DNA of 64,000 bases from Gonapodya prolifera JEL478 (GCA_001574975.1 KQ965841.1:88399-152398), one strand, 5' to 3'. Shown: positions 1 through 13,087, numbered from the stretch's first letter. Made by a program: numbers and translations. Notes: generated from the sequence alone by a model not told the origin.

Positions 1-3000
1 ATCGTTGACGCTTTTATCACCATCCTCCGTCGGGAACTCACAGACGACCGATGGAGGCCAGACGGATTTATGGCACACGCAATCGTTTTTGGGCAGCGAG
101 TGGTGGACTCTTGGGTAAAATTGGGACACTTAGTCCTTGGGAAACTTGCAAGAGTAGGGAGACCACCAACAATTCAAATGACTGTTTTGAGGCTCGTTGG
201 GATAAAGCAGGTAGATCCTGAGGTGGAAAGCGATTGTGGAATCGATGCCGCGTGGGTAAAAGGCAAAACGGACGGTAAGCCGAAATGTACATTTTCCGTT
301 CTTCTGACGTGCTCGACGATGTCGTTTTGCAGATGCTTTTGCCCACGTCCTGTCACAAGCTACAGCTTCGAACGAGCCTCTTTTACCGCCAACGTTTCAG
401 TTCTTGTGGCCTGCATTTGACGCAGTTCTTCGCCATTCTGGTCGTCCTACCCTTGTACCGATGAGAAACCAAGTTCCATTCGTGTCTCAGGCACTGGACT
501 TTATTGTCCGCCATTGCAACGACCCGTTGATATCGTCGACATCGCTCACACCCCGACGTCAGATTCTTGCATCGTTATTGGTGGCCGCTGCGAGATTTCC
601 AGCGCAATTTAAAGATCAGATAATCTCTGGTGTAGTTGCACTTGCGAAGGGTATCGGAGGAGCAGCATCTGACGATCTTGAACTGGAAGAGCCCAACTTT
701 GAAGAAGATAAGACCGACGCACAATCCCCGGCGATTGAGCTGCGATTGCCAGGCGAGGACGATCAAGATTTTCTGGAAGAGGCCGTCAAGGGTACTTTCA
801 ATGGGGAGCCTGTGGTTCGAGAAGCTGCGGTCGCTGCTTTGGAATTCCTGGAGCCGATCCCGATTTCAGATGATTTGAAAGAACGACTTGATACTGCTGT
901 TTGGATCCAGAGGTACGACAGCAATGCTGGCATCAAGCACCAAGCGGACACGACGTGGGCAACCTGGAACGGTGAAGAACCTCTGGGTTCCAATCTGTTG
1001 ACGGCTCTCGTTGAGTTGACCGGTAGGTGTTTTGCAGTTGTGTTGTAACGTTTGAGTATTGTTGCTCAGATCATGCCCTTTTAGTCCACGACGTTAACGA
1101 TATCCGCGTCAACGCAGGTAAAGCGATCGCGGCCACCCTACCCCTTCATCCTGAATACATTGCGTCCACTATGGAAAGTCTTTACAGCCGATACAAGGAA
1201 GAAGTGAGCTTGTTTGATTTTAGGATGCAAACGGTTTATCTTGATAACACGTTTGGGCTTCTGTGGTTCAGGTCACTCCACCAAAGCCTAAACTTGATGA
1301 GTATGGCATGGCTGTAAGGTCGAATGTGGAGAAGCCAGATAATTGGGAAATACGTTTGGGAATTGCAAATGCCCTAACCGAATCGACCTCGGCTCTAGCA
1401 AACGAGTCTCTCTTGATTCCGTTGTTCAATTTCTTGATTGAAGACCAAGCCCTCGGTGACAAGGCTGAAGAAGTTCGAGGAGAGATGCTGAATGCCTCCA
1501 TCGCCGCAATTTCTAAACATGGCAAAACCCACATTCAAGATGTACTGCCAATTTTAGATGGCTATCTCAGCAAGGGTGCGAGACCGACAGAAACTGCTGA
1601 TCGTATCCGAGAGGCTGTTGTCATATCGCTTGGCACCCTCGCAAAGGACTTAGACCCGACTGATCCTCACGTTACTACGGTTGTTCAGAAGCTTATCGAA
1701 ACGCTGTCAACTCCGTCAGAAACAGTTCAAGTTGCAGTGTCGGAGTGCCTGCCGCCTTTGATCAAAGCTTTGAAAGACACCTCCGGTGACATCATTGGAC
1801 AACTTTTGAAGACTCTGTTTGAAGGAAAAGATTACGGAACTAGACGGGGAGCTGCATATGGCTTGGCAGGCGCGGTAAAGGGGCGTGGTATCGGAGCCCT
1901 GAAAGAATTCAACATAATTGCATCCCTCAAGGAAGCAAGCGAGGACAAAAAAGTCAAAGAGCGACGGGAAGGTGCAGCGATGGCTTATGAGACCATGACA
2001 CTCACTCTTGGACGACTGTTTGAGCCGTACATTATACAAATTATCCCTCTTCTCCTCCCTCTTTTTGGTGATCAGTCAAAGGATGTTCGAGATGCCGCAT
2101 GGGAGGCTTCGAAAGCCATTATGTCAAAAATCTCTGCTCATGGTGTGAAGCTTATCCTGCCGTCGTTGCTCTCAGGATTAGATGACAAAAACTGGCGCGC
2201 GAAGGCTGGGAGTATTGAACTTTTAGGCAGTATGGTAAGTGCACTGTGCTTCAAGATTGTTGTTTGACATTTACGTTATGGTTCAATTTCATACAGGCTT
2301 TCTTGGCTCCAAAGCAGCTTTCTGCCTCTCTTCCAGTCATCTTTCCCCGCCTCAGCGAGGTGCTCAGTGACTCTCACATGAAAGTTCAGCAAACAGCAAA
2401 AGAAGCAATGGATCGATTTGGAGAGGTCATTAAGAATCCTGAAGTTCAAACCATCATTCCTCTTCTGCTTGGAGCACTCGTCGACCCGAACAAACAGACT
2501 GGCACCGCGCTGACGGCACTTTTAGAGACCGCGTTTGTCCATTACATCGATGCGCCCAGTCTTGCTGTTATCGTTCCCATCCTCAACAGAGGGATGAGAG
2601 AGCGGAGCACGGATATTCGGAAGAAGGCAGCGCAGGTACTGTAAAACGTTTCTCGACTTGAGAATGTGACTTCCAAGGACTAACATCTCTGTACTCCAAG
2701 ATCATTGGTAACATGTCATCGGTCACCGAAACACGCGATCTCATACCTTATCTCCACGAATTAGTGCCACAACTGCGAATGATGCTTGCCGACCCGGTGC
2801 CAGAAGCTCGTGCGATCAGTGCCAAGGCACTGGGTACGCTCGTTCACAAACTCGGCGAGGACAACTTCCCTGGATTGGTTTCTGACCTCGTGCAGACTCT
2901 CAAATCTGAGCAATCTGCGACAGTGGACCGTTCTGGTGCTGCCCAAGGTCTGAGTGAAGTTCTTGCGAGCCTTCCCATCGATCGACTGGAGTCACTATTG

Positions 3001-6000
3001 CCTGAGGTTGTTGCAAATGCCTCAAGTGTTCGTTCTTTCGTTCGCGAAGGCTTTGTCACCTTGCTGGTTTACCTCCCCGCAACTTTCCGGGAGCGTTTCC
3101 AACCTTATCTGGGCATGTGTATTCCAGTGATCCTCCGTGGATTGGCAGACGAAACGGAGACTGTCAGGGAGGCTAGCTTGAGAGCTGGTCAAATGATCAT
3201 TAAGAACTACAGCAGTTCTGCAATGGAATTGCTTCTACCTGAACTTGAGAAGGGCTTGTTCGATGACAACTGGCGCATTCGGCAGAGTTCCGTCACTTTG
3301 CTCGGTGACCTACTTTACAGAATTGTCGGCATCAGCGGCAGAACTCAGATTGAAGGTGGAGACGATGCCACTCTTGGAACCGAAACTGGTCGCCGAGCCC
3401 TCCTCGAAGCACTTGGACCAGAACGCTACCAGAACATCATGGCGGCAGTCTACATTATTCGGAATGACACAAACCTTGTTGTCCGCAACACTTCTTTGCA
3501 CGTATGGAAGTCGGTTGTCAGTAACACCCCGAGGACCCTTAAGGAAATTTTGGGTACAATGATGACGATCCTCATCGATTCTCTTGTCAGTAGCAGCTAC
3601 GACAAGCGTACTGTTGCCGCCAGGACACTGTCTGATCTTGTGCGCAAGCTCGGGGAACAGGTATTGGCGGAGATCCTTCCTGTGTTTGAGAGAGGGATGG
3701 AATCGGACAGTCCAGACACCCGACAAGGAGTTTGCATCGGTGTTTCTGAAGTATTATCAAATGCAGGAAGTGGCATTTTGGAGAACTTCGTGGAGGAGCT
3801 TACGCCTATTGTGCAGCAAGGATTGATGGACTCTGATCCTGAAGTCCGAGAAGCGGCCGCTCAAGCGTTTGATACTCTGCACGAGCAGATGGGATCACAC
3901 GCTATTGATGAAATCATACCACACCTTCTTAAGGAATTAAAGGGAGGCGAAGCCGCGGAGTATGCGATGGAAGGTCTGAGATCCGTAATGAGTGTTCGGG
4001 GACAAGTGGTCTTCCCCGTTCTCCTTCCCACCCTCCTTCAGAAGCCGTTGACTGCATCCAACGCTCGGATCTTGGGAAGTCTCATCGCTGTTGCTGGCGC
4101 TTCACTTGCGCGACGACTGAGCAACATTATTTCTTCCCTGATGGATGCTCTTGAGGAGACGAAAAATGATGAAGTCATCACGGAAGTAAAGGAAGCAGTC
4201 AAATCGCTTGCGCGCGTCATTGACGAGGACTCGTTGCATCCATTTATGACGACTCTCTTCGAGGGTTTCAAAGATGATGGACCTGGAAAACGGCAGCACA
4301 CTTGCACGTTTGTTGGAATCTTCTTCGCCGAAAGCCGACTGGGAGCAGCGTCACAATACATTCCGGATTGGATCTCTAATCTCATCGGCCTTCTCCAGTC
4401 GAAAGCGCAAGAATTGCTGGTAGCTGCTTGGACTGCTCTCGATTCACTCGTCAAGAGTGTGGCGAAAGAGGAGTTGGATCGTTACGTGATTCCTGCCAAA
4501 CGAGCGTTGTCCAGCCTTTTACAGCATCTGAGCCCGACCGAAGAAGTTCGTGGTTTCAATCTGCCAAAGGTGACTATTTTTTGTGGTCGGCAACCGCCTT
4601 ATTTCAACTCACCATTACTACCTCTAGGGAGTGTCGCCGATCCTTTCTATTTTCAACCAAGGTGTTCTGGTGACTTCGCCCGACACTCGAGAAACCAGTG
4701 CACAAGGAATCAGCGAACTCGTTTGCCACACTGGAGCCGACGCACTGAAGCCATTCTCGACTCAAATTGCCGGACCACTTATTCGGGTAATCACCGATCG
4801 TATCCAGCCACAAGTGAAGGCCGCGATTCTCGACACGCTCCGCCGACTCCTGGAGAAACTCCCCGTCAACATGAAACCGTTCTTGCCCCAGCTACAGCGC
4901 ACGTTCATTAAGAGCTTGGGCGAGGCGTCCGCACCTGTGCGAGAAAACGCAGCCTCGGCGACCGCTGTTCTGATTCAGCAGCAAACACGTCTCGACCCTA
5001 TCGTTGCAGATTTGACGAGCGGCTTGAAGACCGCAGAGGAGCGGAGTATCAAGCAAACCTTCTTTGTCGCCACGAGGAGTCTCCTTGTAAGCCTGGGCAA
5101 CGGACGGGAGATCAGCGCCGCGAGCAAAGTTACGATGGAAAAGACGGTAGTGGATGCGACATTCTTGAGTGGAGAGAATGACGATGTGTTGCGAGTGCAG
5201 GCGTCGCAATGCTTTGCGCCGTTGTTGAAATACGTGAAGCCGGACGACCGGCGCCGGATCTTGGACGCGACCGTTCTCTCTCAATCGCAGTACAACTCGC
5301 CGTCGTTCGGACATGGTGTTGTGATTTCAGTGTACTGCGTGCTCCGGGATAATCCAGATCTTTTGGAGGATGTTCTCGCCGACGTCATTAAAGCTGTGTT
5401 CCGTTTCTTGGAGGACTCCAGTAACAAGGTAGGAAAGTCTCTTGTGCGGAAACTTCGCCCCAATTATTCTGACCGCCGAGATATCTTGCCAGATATCGAC
5501 CTTGATATCTTCTGTTGGTGCCGCTACCATGCTCTGGAACGCCGGCAAGCTGTCCTCCGATGATAAATCATTTGTCATCGATCGCTTTGCTAAGATGCTG
5601 GAGGAAGGTCCGAGCGACTTGAAGCGTGTCGTCCTCTTGTCACTGCAGAGGTTGGCTGCGACGGATATCAAGGCGAGTTCGGGCTAACTGACGAATTGAT
5701 AAGAATCAAGCTAATAATGTTCGCGTTTGTTTTCGGAAACAGGATGTTGGAGAATTTGCCCAGCCTGTCGTTCCTCGGGTGTGGAATCTCGTGCGGGATC
5801 GCAACATACCCGTTAAGCTTGCCGCCGAACGAGCACTGATCGCATTGTTCGGATTGAGGGACCGCTCTCCCATAATGCAGGTGTGTATCTCAATCATGGC
5901 GATTTCTCCGCCTCCGTTTTCATCATCACCTAACCGTCCGCCAACCCCTCTTCAGACCTACTTGTCGAACCTTGACCCCTCCATCGCCCGTTCCCTTGGC

Positions 6001-6108
6001 GACTACGCCCGCCGCGTCCTCACGAAGATCGCAGACGAGGAAGCTGCGGAGGAAGGTGACGATGTGAATGATGAGATTGAGGCAAGCGTGTTTGGCGCGT
6101 CGTCGTGA
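1..6108 (+). CDS. GCN1: GCN1, activator of the eIF2-alpha kinase GCN2 (3' part, multi-exon)
   Basis: GCN1 binds translating ribosomes and relays uncharged-tRNA stress to the kinase GCN2 (family knowledge). The reading is almost entirely HEAT repeats. The eEF3-like segment lies around 1800-2700 and includes DYGTRRGAAYGLAG and DDKNWRAKAGSIELLG, which are typical of GCN1. A long exon at about 2701-4570 is open throughout. Introns are visible near 1023-1070, 1204-1271, 2235-2296, 2638-2700, 4570-4630, 5430-5515, 5672-5742 and 5881-5955, most with GTRAGT-like donors. The C-terminus is acidic and ends in GASS, with a TGA stop at 6106-6108. The 5' end lies outside the window. The first ~330 bases hold at least one intron and their exon reading is unclear; from about 331 the protein reads cleanly. 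The gene is convergent with the CIA30 gene downstream. Confidence 0.95.
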
Positions 6109-6462
6109 AGGGAGGGCCCCGTAGGAGTGGTTGTGGAAGGAGTGTTGAAGCATGCTTGGATACCCGTGTCGAAAAAATAAGCAGCTTCGTGAACGCGTGT
6201 AATTATTGAACAATGAACGTTGATCGATGTACCCTTGGTGCTTGATCACTCATTGGTGACACTGGTTTCAGTGATGCCGGGAGTATCGCCTTTTTCATTG
6301 CAAATTTAGGTAATTACATGACACGAAATGTGTATAGAATCTCTACAACTGGGACCCCGTTCGGACTTGCAAATCGTAATCTCCTGCTTGGTCAGCATCC
6401 AGCGAACGGCGGGCGGTTGGCGGCGGGTCGTGGTGGAGTGGGTTATTCGCCGTCGAGTCCGT

Positions 6463-7633
6463 TCAAGGTCTCACATCAGCACCACCATCCATTCCCCCTC
6501 GCCCCCACAAACTCCTCCACTCACCGTACGTCTTATCCGTATTAATCGCCTTAACCCAATCCAACTCCAACTCGAACGGACCGGGTTGCCTCGCGATGGA
6601 GAACCCGATCGTGCGTACTCGCATCCGGTCCATTTCGATTTGCCGTTTTTGGATCCACCCGTGGTTTGTCAGGATGAAGTCGCGGAAGGGGATCTGTGCG
6701 TGGGGTGGTGAGACACGCGGAAGAAGGACAACATCAAAGTGCATAGTTTTCCGCTCCGATCATTCGCCTCCGACACACAATCACCGGCAGCGCTAACGCG
6801 CTTAGGCCTCGGAGTCCTCCCTCCGCTCGCGCTGCTCCCACCTCAACCACTCACCAAAACAGTCTCCCACTCCCCCGGTGTATCAAAATGCAACCGATGC
6901 TGGTACAGATCGTGCTCCACCGCCGGATTATGGGTCTGGATGTTCACGAACCACTGCTTTCCATCACCCCTACACCGCACGGCGAGGTACCGGAACAGCG
7001 TCGTGTCGAAGGTCGGGGTGTGAAGGAGCGTGAAGGCGGGTGTCTGCGGAAATTTCAAGTCATTCCTCGTTCTTATGATTTGGTCGGATCCTGGCCGGTG
7101 GGCTCCACCGGAGGCAGCTCACTTTAGTACGCATGGCAGCGTATCCCAGGTTGGCGATATGCTTTGGTACATTTGCGGGCACTTCGGTCGAAAGCATGCC
7201 CGAGAGTCGCGCCGTGTTGTTCGGTGTCAACTCGAGCGAGGCCGTTGTCTTTCCTGCGCAACCGAGAGGACAAAACAGGTCGTTCCATTTTGGTGCCGCG
7301 AGAAAGAAGCAAAGGTGGAGGAGAGCTTCACCTCCGAGATCCGCGTCCGTGCCTACAATCCACCCGTCAACGTCTTCCTTGCTGTTCAGGGTGTACATGG
7401 GCATCTCGGGCCGCCACTCGCCGTAGTCAATCTTCATTTCTTGTAGTGCGTATTACGGCACGCAATGAGAGGCCGATTGGACGACCGATTCCAAGTGGAT
7501 GGTTGGTGAGCCTGAAACGTGTCGGTTCGCGCGAGGACTAGAACGACTCACGGCGGGCAGTCTCCTGTCCTGCATACTTCAGAGAGCGCTGCACGTAGCT
7601 TCCAATGCGCTGGAATCCTTCCTTGATGGACAT
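6463..7633 (-). CDS. Complex I intermediate-associated protein 30 (CIA30/NDUFAF1 family)
   Basis: CIA30 proteins help assemble mitochondrial respiratory complex I (family knowledge). Five exons on the minus strand give an intact frame of 741 nt: 7633-7552, 7439-7332, 7253-7123, 7043-6855 and 6693-6463. The exons read MSIKEGFQRIGSYVQRSLKY, then KIDYGEWRPEMP, then FRYLAVRCRGDGKQWFVNIQ, then IPFRDFILTNHG and VRTIGFSIARQPGPFELELD. The last three are hallmark blocks of the CIA30 domain. At about 246 residues it is a little short for the family, and no strong mitochondrial presequence is evident. The second intron (7331-7254, 78 nt) is a multiple of three with no stop, so unspliced RNA would also be translatable. 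The final exon may run on through another intron, because TACG|GTGAGT near 6490 is a good donor; the exact C-terminus is therefore uncertain. Confidence 0.88.
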
Positions 7634-7970
7634 TTTAGTACTGTTGATCGATTAGTACAGTCGGGCTTCGGTCATGGCAAAACTCAATTCTTCCACATAA
7701 AACGATAAATAACTTTCTACGTGCAAATAATGGGACAGTCTCGCTTGAACATCTACTTCGCGACCGAATCATCGCTAGCTCTCTCCGGTCCTGATGATGA
7801 GGCAGCCACCACCACCTGACTTCTCTGGAACCTCAACTCACTGCGATCAGAGCACCACACTCGGTCATACCGACTCACTCTATCGCTCATCTCAGCTTAA
7901 GCGAAGGACTTAACCCCCTCTTATCACGGGCGGATTGCTGTCGAATTCCAACATACGATCCATCACAACG

Positions 7971-9823
7971 ATGCCCTTCACCGACGTTCAGAAAGGAGCT
8001 CTTATCGTAGGCTTCTCGGGACTCGTGCTGGTGGCTTGGGGCACGTCTGTCTTCTGGCGCTTTGGAAGGGGAAAGCCTCCAGAGTCGTTTGCTCACGTTG
8101 GATTGCATTGTACGATTGGGGTGAGCTCAATTTGCTCATCCCCCCATCTATACACGAGGGTCACACTTGTGTATCGATCGCCACTCCTCTCCCACACCAG
8201 CTCATCAACGGACTCTTCTTCGCCATCCTCCTCCAATCTCCACTCGCCGCATCCACAGACCCCAGCCGACTCTGCCTCGTGCAGACCTTCATCAGTTCTT
8301 ACGCCGGCACGGGCGGGTTCTTATCCGCGGCGTTCTACTTTGTACAAGTTGCCGCGATACTCGTGGCGCCTGCCAGGTTTGGGGGAACGGGTCAGAAGAC
8401 GAGTGTGGAGAGTAACTTTGCGGTGTGGAGACCGGTGGTGGCGTTTGGGTTGCCGTTGGTGCCAGGTTACGCGAGCGGAGGGATAACACTAGGCCCAAGC
8501 GCGGTAGCACTGACCGAGGCTGTCTGCCGGAGGCGAATGATCTGACTGTCGAGCAACGGAGGCCAAAAGCCGGATGAGCGAGCCCGAGGCCTAGGCGCGT
8601 GAGCGCTCACCGAAGCGACTGTCCCAATTACATGAGGAGCGTTGTTATAGTATTATTATGTGGAATCTATCCTCCGCGTATCGAGCAGTCGTGCCATGCA
8701 CATTTCAAAATGACTGATCCTACCTTCGCTCGTGAACACTACAACTAGCTGCCTTTGGGACAGTGCTGTTGGCGCTCGACGCGTCATCCACCAAAAAGTC
8801 CGCTTGCCGAGACAGACCCACCGATGTAAGAGTGGTGAGTTCTCCAATCACTCACCGTTACCGGAGCTGTGTACCATTACTAACCAAAAGCATCCCTCTA
8901 TTTCATCACACGCCTCCCACCCAGATCATATTCAACGCCACCGTCCTTCTCATCGCCAACCTCATCAGCATCTTCTGCACGTGCCTCATACTCTGGAAAG
9001 TCTTTGCGACGGGTCACAAAATCGTCTCCATGTAAAAATCAAACCACGGACGTCGGTCCAGCGCGCCATTTGGTTCAACTACCCTTGGCGGTGCAGGCCA
9101 TCGCCCTAGCATTCCCGGCTCCCAAACCTTGGTCGGATCCTCTTCTGCGGGGGACGGTTTGAACTCCAAGAAGCCCGGGGCGAACCAGCAGCTGGGTCAG
9201 TGGGCCGCGAATAACAGCCTGATTCGGACCATGATGGTCTCAAAGGAGGCCTTTGTGCGGATCACCTCGTTCTGCTTCGCGATCGTCCTGGTTGGGTTCT
9301 TCAATATCGCGGTGGCGGTCGAGGATGCGGTGAATATTGTGAATGGGTGAGTCGCTGCAACCGTCCTGTCCTCGTTCGAGTATATATTAACCATGAACTC
9401 ACACACCAACAACACGACGCGGCGCTTTCAGGAACGCGGGGACGTCGATAAGCAGCCCGCTAGGCAACGCGCAGACAATCGTGCGCGCGGCGATTGGGAT
9501 CATTTACTTTGGAGCAATGCGTGAGTGACAGTTCACTTGAAACGCGTCATGTTCCCTTCGTCTTACTCTTGAAGTTTCTAGTGTCCGTCACAGAAATCCG
9601 CAGAAGCCTCTGGATTTTTCACTGTTGTAGCGATTCTCGGAGCGTAGGCCAGGCGGGAGCTCCTTCGAGTCCCGAAATGCTAGGGTCCCAGCTTCTTGGA
9701 AAGCGCAGCTCCATGGGGTCTATTGGAGCGATGGCGGATGGAGCAGCAGGAGAACGCGGTACACCTGCTCATGCGTTGGAAGCTGTGGTGGAGGCGACGG
9801 CCGAGTGTCTGGAGGAGGTGTGA
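7971..9823 (+). CDS. Seven-transmembrane receptor-like protein (multi-exon)
   Basis: ATG at 7971 starts MPFTDVQKGALIVGFSGLVL, giving a first membrane helix immediately. Further hydrophobic segments come from separate exons: LINGLFFAILLQSPL (~8200), FLSAAFYFVQVAAILVAPAR (~8320), a fourth around 8430, IIFNATVLLIANLISIFCTC (~8930), FVRITSFCFAIVLVGFFNIA (~9250) and AAIGIIYFGAM (~9490). The order and number fit a seven-helix receptor. The arrangement vaguely resembles STE3-type fungal pheromone receptors, but I cannot assign a family. A Ser/Gly-rich hydrophilic tail (SSPEMLGSQLLGKRSSMG) ends at 9823 and suits a cytoplasmic tail. Exon limits between 8480 and 8900 are unclear. A second receptor-like region follows directly on the same strand. 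Confidence 0.55.
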
Positions 9824-9959
9824 GGACGTGTGGCAAGCGTGTTCTTTGCTGTACCAATACTCGACGTTTATTTTTCTATACTTTTCTGTAATGTATCAAG
9901 TCTATCCGAAATCGTGGTGGTCCATGGGATGACCACCTGTGCGCACGGTCAGAGATCAC

Positions 9960-10887
9960 AGATTTAGCAATGCTATGTTCTTGCCGACCCCACGATGATT
10001 TTCATCTTGACTCGCCCAGGAAAAGAACGATACAATATCGTGATAAAGCAGTACAACTGGAGTCTTTCCACAACCCGTGCGGGAATTGTGGCCAGTTGGC
10101 TGTCTATATCTGCGTTCGGAATATCAACAGTTATTCTTGGGATGCATCATCAGCATCGTGGTATTACGGTGAGGCGCCACACTTGGATCATGTAGGTCTC
10201 AAGTTAAACTTCCCCAACGACTTGACTCTTTCCTCTTGGTCGATGCAGGTCTGTACCACCAATCTCACCCTGCGCGACCCTCGCTTCCTTGCCGTTGACA
10301 TCATCGGAGCTATCATATACAACGGCGCCTCCATAATTGTTTCAGTTTTCTGCTACACCAGTATTGCAAGAGCGATCGTCGATGTGCACTCCAGTCGCCC
10401 TCCGAACAGCGTCCCGACAGTACGAGGAACGGGTGACCGCACCCATGGCCGCGAGGAGTGTCGACTCACAACATAAGCCGATGATCCAATCCATCGACGT
10501 CCAACCAGCCTTGACAGCACTTTCGATTGCATCGAGCTACTTTGTGACTTGGACTGCGTTCGCCCTTGGTATCGTTCTACCAGAAATGATCACTGGGGAA
10601 TATGCGGGGGCCCTCACGCCGCGGTGCTAGAGCCAGTCTTGTGAATGCTTATTGCGTGGCAGTGCTCGGTGTGGGATGTGGTGCTCGTGTCTATTGCGGA
10701 CAAAGATCTCAGGGCAGTGGGTTTTCGAATGGTCGAACGTTGGTTGCCACACAAGCTGTGCTCGGGTAGCGCTCAGTGCAACGATGCACAGTTATTGGCA
10801 GACACGATTCGAACCTTTGATGGCAGTCAGAAGTTTGGTGGTGACGTCGGTCCAAAAACTATAACAACGGCAGTCGATTCAAGCTGA
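9960..10887 (+). pseudogene. Second receptor-like membrane-protein region, incomplete
   Basis: Three stretches in different frames read like membrane helices of a receptor: AGIVASWLSISAFGISTVIL (~10080), FLAVDIIGAIIYNGASIIVS (~10290) and ALTALSIASSYFVTWTAFAL (~10510). A polar stretch resembling a receptor loop (SIARAIVDVHSSRPP) lies between the last two. A short piece near 10640 (NAYCVAVLGVGC) may be a final helix. There is no clear start, the N-terminal helices are missing, and joining the pieces needs frame changes that obvious introns only partly explain. I read it as a truncated or decayed receptor gene next to the 7971-9823 gene. A poorly modelled intact gene is the alternative. Confidence 0.35.
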
Positions 10888-11087
10888 CGCAAGTAGGCCT
10901 GCATTTAGATCGTTTTAGAGTGTGTGCTCGTCATACCATTCTTCCAAAGCCACGGGTGATGTGGTCCACAGCAGTTGTGGCACAGCCACGAGGGGAGGCT
11001 GGCAAATCCTTCCACCTTGCTCGCTCTCGTTCGCTCTTGATCCGACGCTGCAGCCACACGTGTCTGTTCGCAGGAGCACCGCACGCA

Positions 11088-13087
11088 ATGGTTCTCGTTC
11101 TCGAGATGCCGGCCAACTGCGTCGCTGGCGACGTCCCTCCTCGATTGCAGCGGAAGCCCGCTTCGTTCACCCACCACGCACCAATCACCCATCGCCGCCA
11201 CTCGCAACTCAGTGTAGTCGCCTTCCTTCTCTGCCTGCTATCCTCTGCGCTCTCTGTGCTCGCCGCGTCGGGCTCCGTCAACGCTTTGTCAGTCCAGCAG
11301 CTCGTTCAGAAGGCACAGGAGGCGTCGGCGGCTGGAGATTATGCTGCCGCGTTGGAGAACTATGGAGCTGCGATAGGTGCGTTGGTAAATGCGCCTCGTT
11401 GGGCTCACCTGGCTCATGTGTGTATTGTCTAATACTAACACCACAACGTGACTGAACAGCCCAAGAGCCAAAGACTTACCTCACTTACTTCCGGAGAGCC
11501 GCCTTATACGCCCAACTGTGAGCTCTGGACCAGGTCCAACGCAGCTGATTGGGCGATTCAACTTCTTTTTACAACAATACAGGAATCGTCCACGACCAGC
11601 CCTCGCCGACTTCTCCAAAGTTCTCGAGCTGAAGCCAGACATGCTTCAAGCCCTTCAACAAAAAGCTCGATTGGAGTTTCTGGACGGGGACTTTGACGCT
11701 GCCGAGAGGGATTTGAAGGAATGTAGGAACCGGCACCCAGATGCGGAAGTCGACGAGATGGTTCGTTCCAAGGCACACGTTGGTTGGGAAAATGTTCTCT
11801 GACCGTTTCGCTACTGGAAAATATGCTGGCACACGTGTACGAACCATTCCTCGCAATCCAGCTTGCCACCATTCCCACCTCGCGCTCCAACTTCCCCACC
11901 GCCCAACGCCTCCTCACCTCAAAACCCCCCGACGCCTCCACCGCTCTCCCCCTCCTTGACGACCTCCTCACCCACCACCCCCACCACCTTTCCTCTCGAC
12001 GCCTCCGTGCGCAAGCTCACACACTTCTCTCCAACCCCCAACGTGCCGCAGCCGACCTATCTCGTGCGGCTGTCCTCGCTCCCGACGACGTGGACCTCGC
12101 CGCCCACCTCGGAGAGGCCCTCGTGCAGTCAGGTGAGGTCGAAGCGGCTCTCAAGGCCGTGAAGGAGGGTCTGCGGGCGGACCCAGAGCACAAGGGGTGC
12201 AAGGCAATGTTCCGTCGGTGTAAGAAGCTGGCGGGGACGTTTGCAAAGATCGCCGAGTTTGCGGCTGCAGAGAATCACAAGGCAGCGGTTGACGCTGCCG
12301 TGGCTGCGAAGACGGACGTCTCGGCTGCCAAATCACCTGCACTCTCTCTTCGTCTGGATGCCGCTCTGTGCACATCAGCCCTGAAAGCTCGCGAAGCCGA
12401 ACTCGCCGTCACCTCGTGTGCCTCTGTCGCCGCAGCTGCGGATCCTCCCACCGTGGACGCGTTAGTGGACCTTGGCGAAGCGCGGATGTTGGCGGAGGAT
12501 TACGAGGGTGCCTTGCGAGACTTCTCCAAGGCCAACGAAGTCGGTGGTGGGCAGGACGCCCGGGCGCAGGACGGTTTGCGGAGAGCGCAGCAGGCGGAGA
12601 AGATGGCGAAGCGGAGGGACTATTATAAGATTCTAGGGGTGCCGGTGAGTCTTGAGCCACGATGGAGATAGGCGACGAATGATCTTCTTCATGGCGTTGC
12701 GTTTCGGGTATCAGCGCACCGCAAGCAAGAAGGAGATCAAAAAGGCGTACCGTAAGCTTGCCCAAAAGTACCACCCTGACAAGAACGACGATGCGGAAGG
12801 AGAAGCTCGCGTTGCAATTGAAAAGAAGATGCAGGAGCTTAACGCAGCGTATGAAGTGCTCGTCAATGATGGTACGTTCCGGTTTGTGCCCCTTGCTTCG
12901 AAGTCGCCACTAAACTATCCCGAACGTATCAGAACTCCGCCAACGGTACGATTCCGGGGACGACCCCAACGACCCCGCGTCCCAACAGGGCGCAGGCGGG
13001 TTCCACCATCCCTTCTTCCAGGGAGGTGGATTCCCGTTCGCTCAAGGGTTCCCTGAGGGTACGCGGTTCCAGTTTAAGTTCGGATAA
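11088..13087 (+). CDS. TPR and J-domain co-chaperone, DNAJC3/P58IPK type
   Basis: DNAJC3/P58IPK proteins are endoplasmic-reticulum co-chaperones: TPR repeats bind unfolded clients and a C-terminal J domain stimulates Hsp70 (BiP) (family knowledge). Six exons (11088-11376, 11460-11517, 11583-11760, 11862-12644, 12715-12871, 12933-13087) total 1620 nt, an intact 539-residue frame. A hydrophobic segment ([20 protein letters not shown]) lies at about residues 42-61 and probably directs ER entry, but 40 residues precede it, so the start may be mis-set or it may act as an anchor. TPR-like helices follow ([35 protein letters not shown]). The J domain begins at [11 protein letters not shown] (~residue 426); its HPD tripeptide is in [10 protein letters not shown]. 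The tail is Gly/Phe-rich and ends FQFKFG, with no KDEL-like signal. Confidence 0.9.

Noticed and set aside
10795-10880. GGTTCGAATC-like B-box on the minus strand, suggesting a tRNA gene
   Set aside because: No A-box, acceptor stem or cloverleaf could be drawn around it.
10931-11281. Minus-strand frame of 116 codons opposite the P58IPK-like 5' end
   Set aside because: No homology pattern; the plus strand has a coherent six-exon gene.
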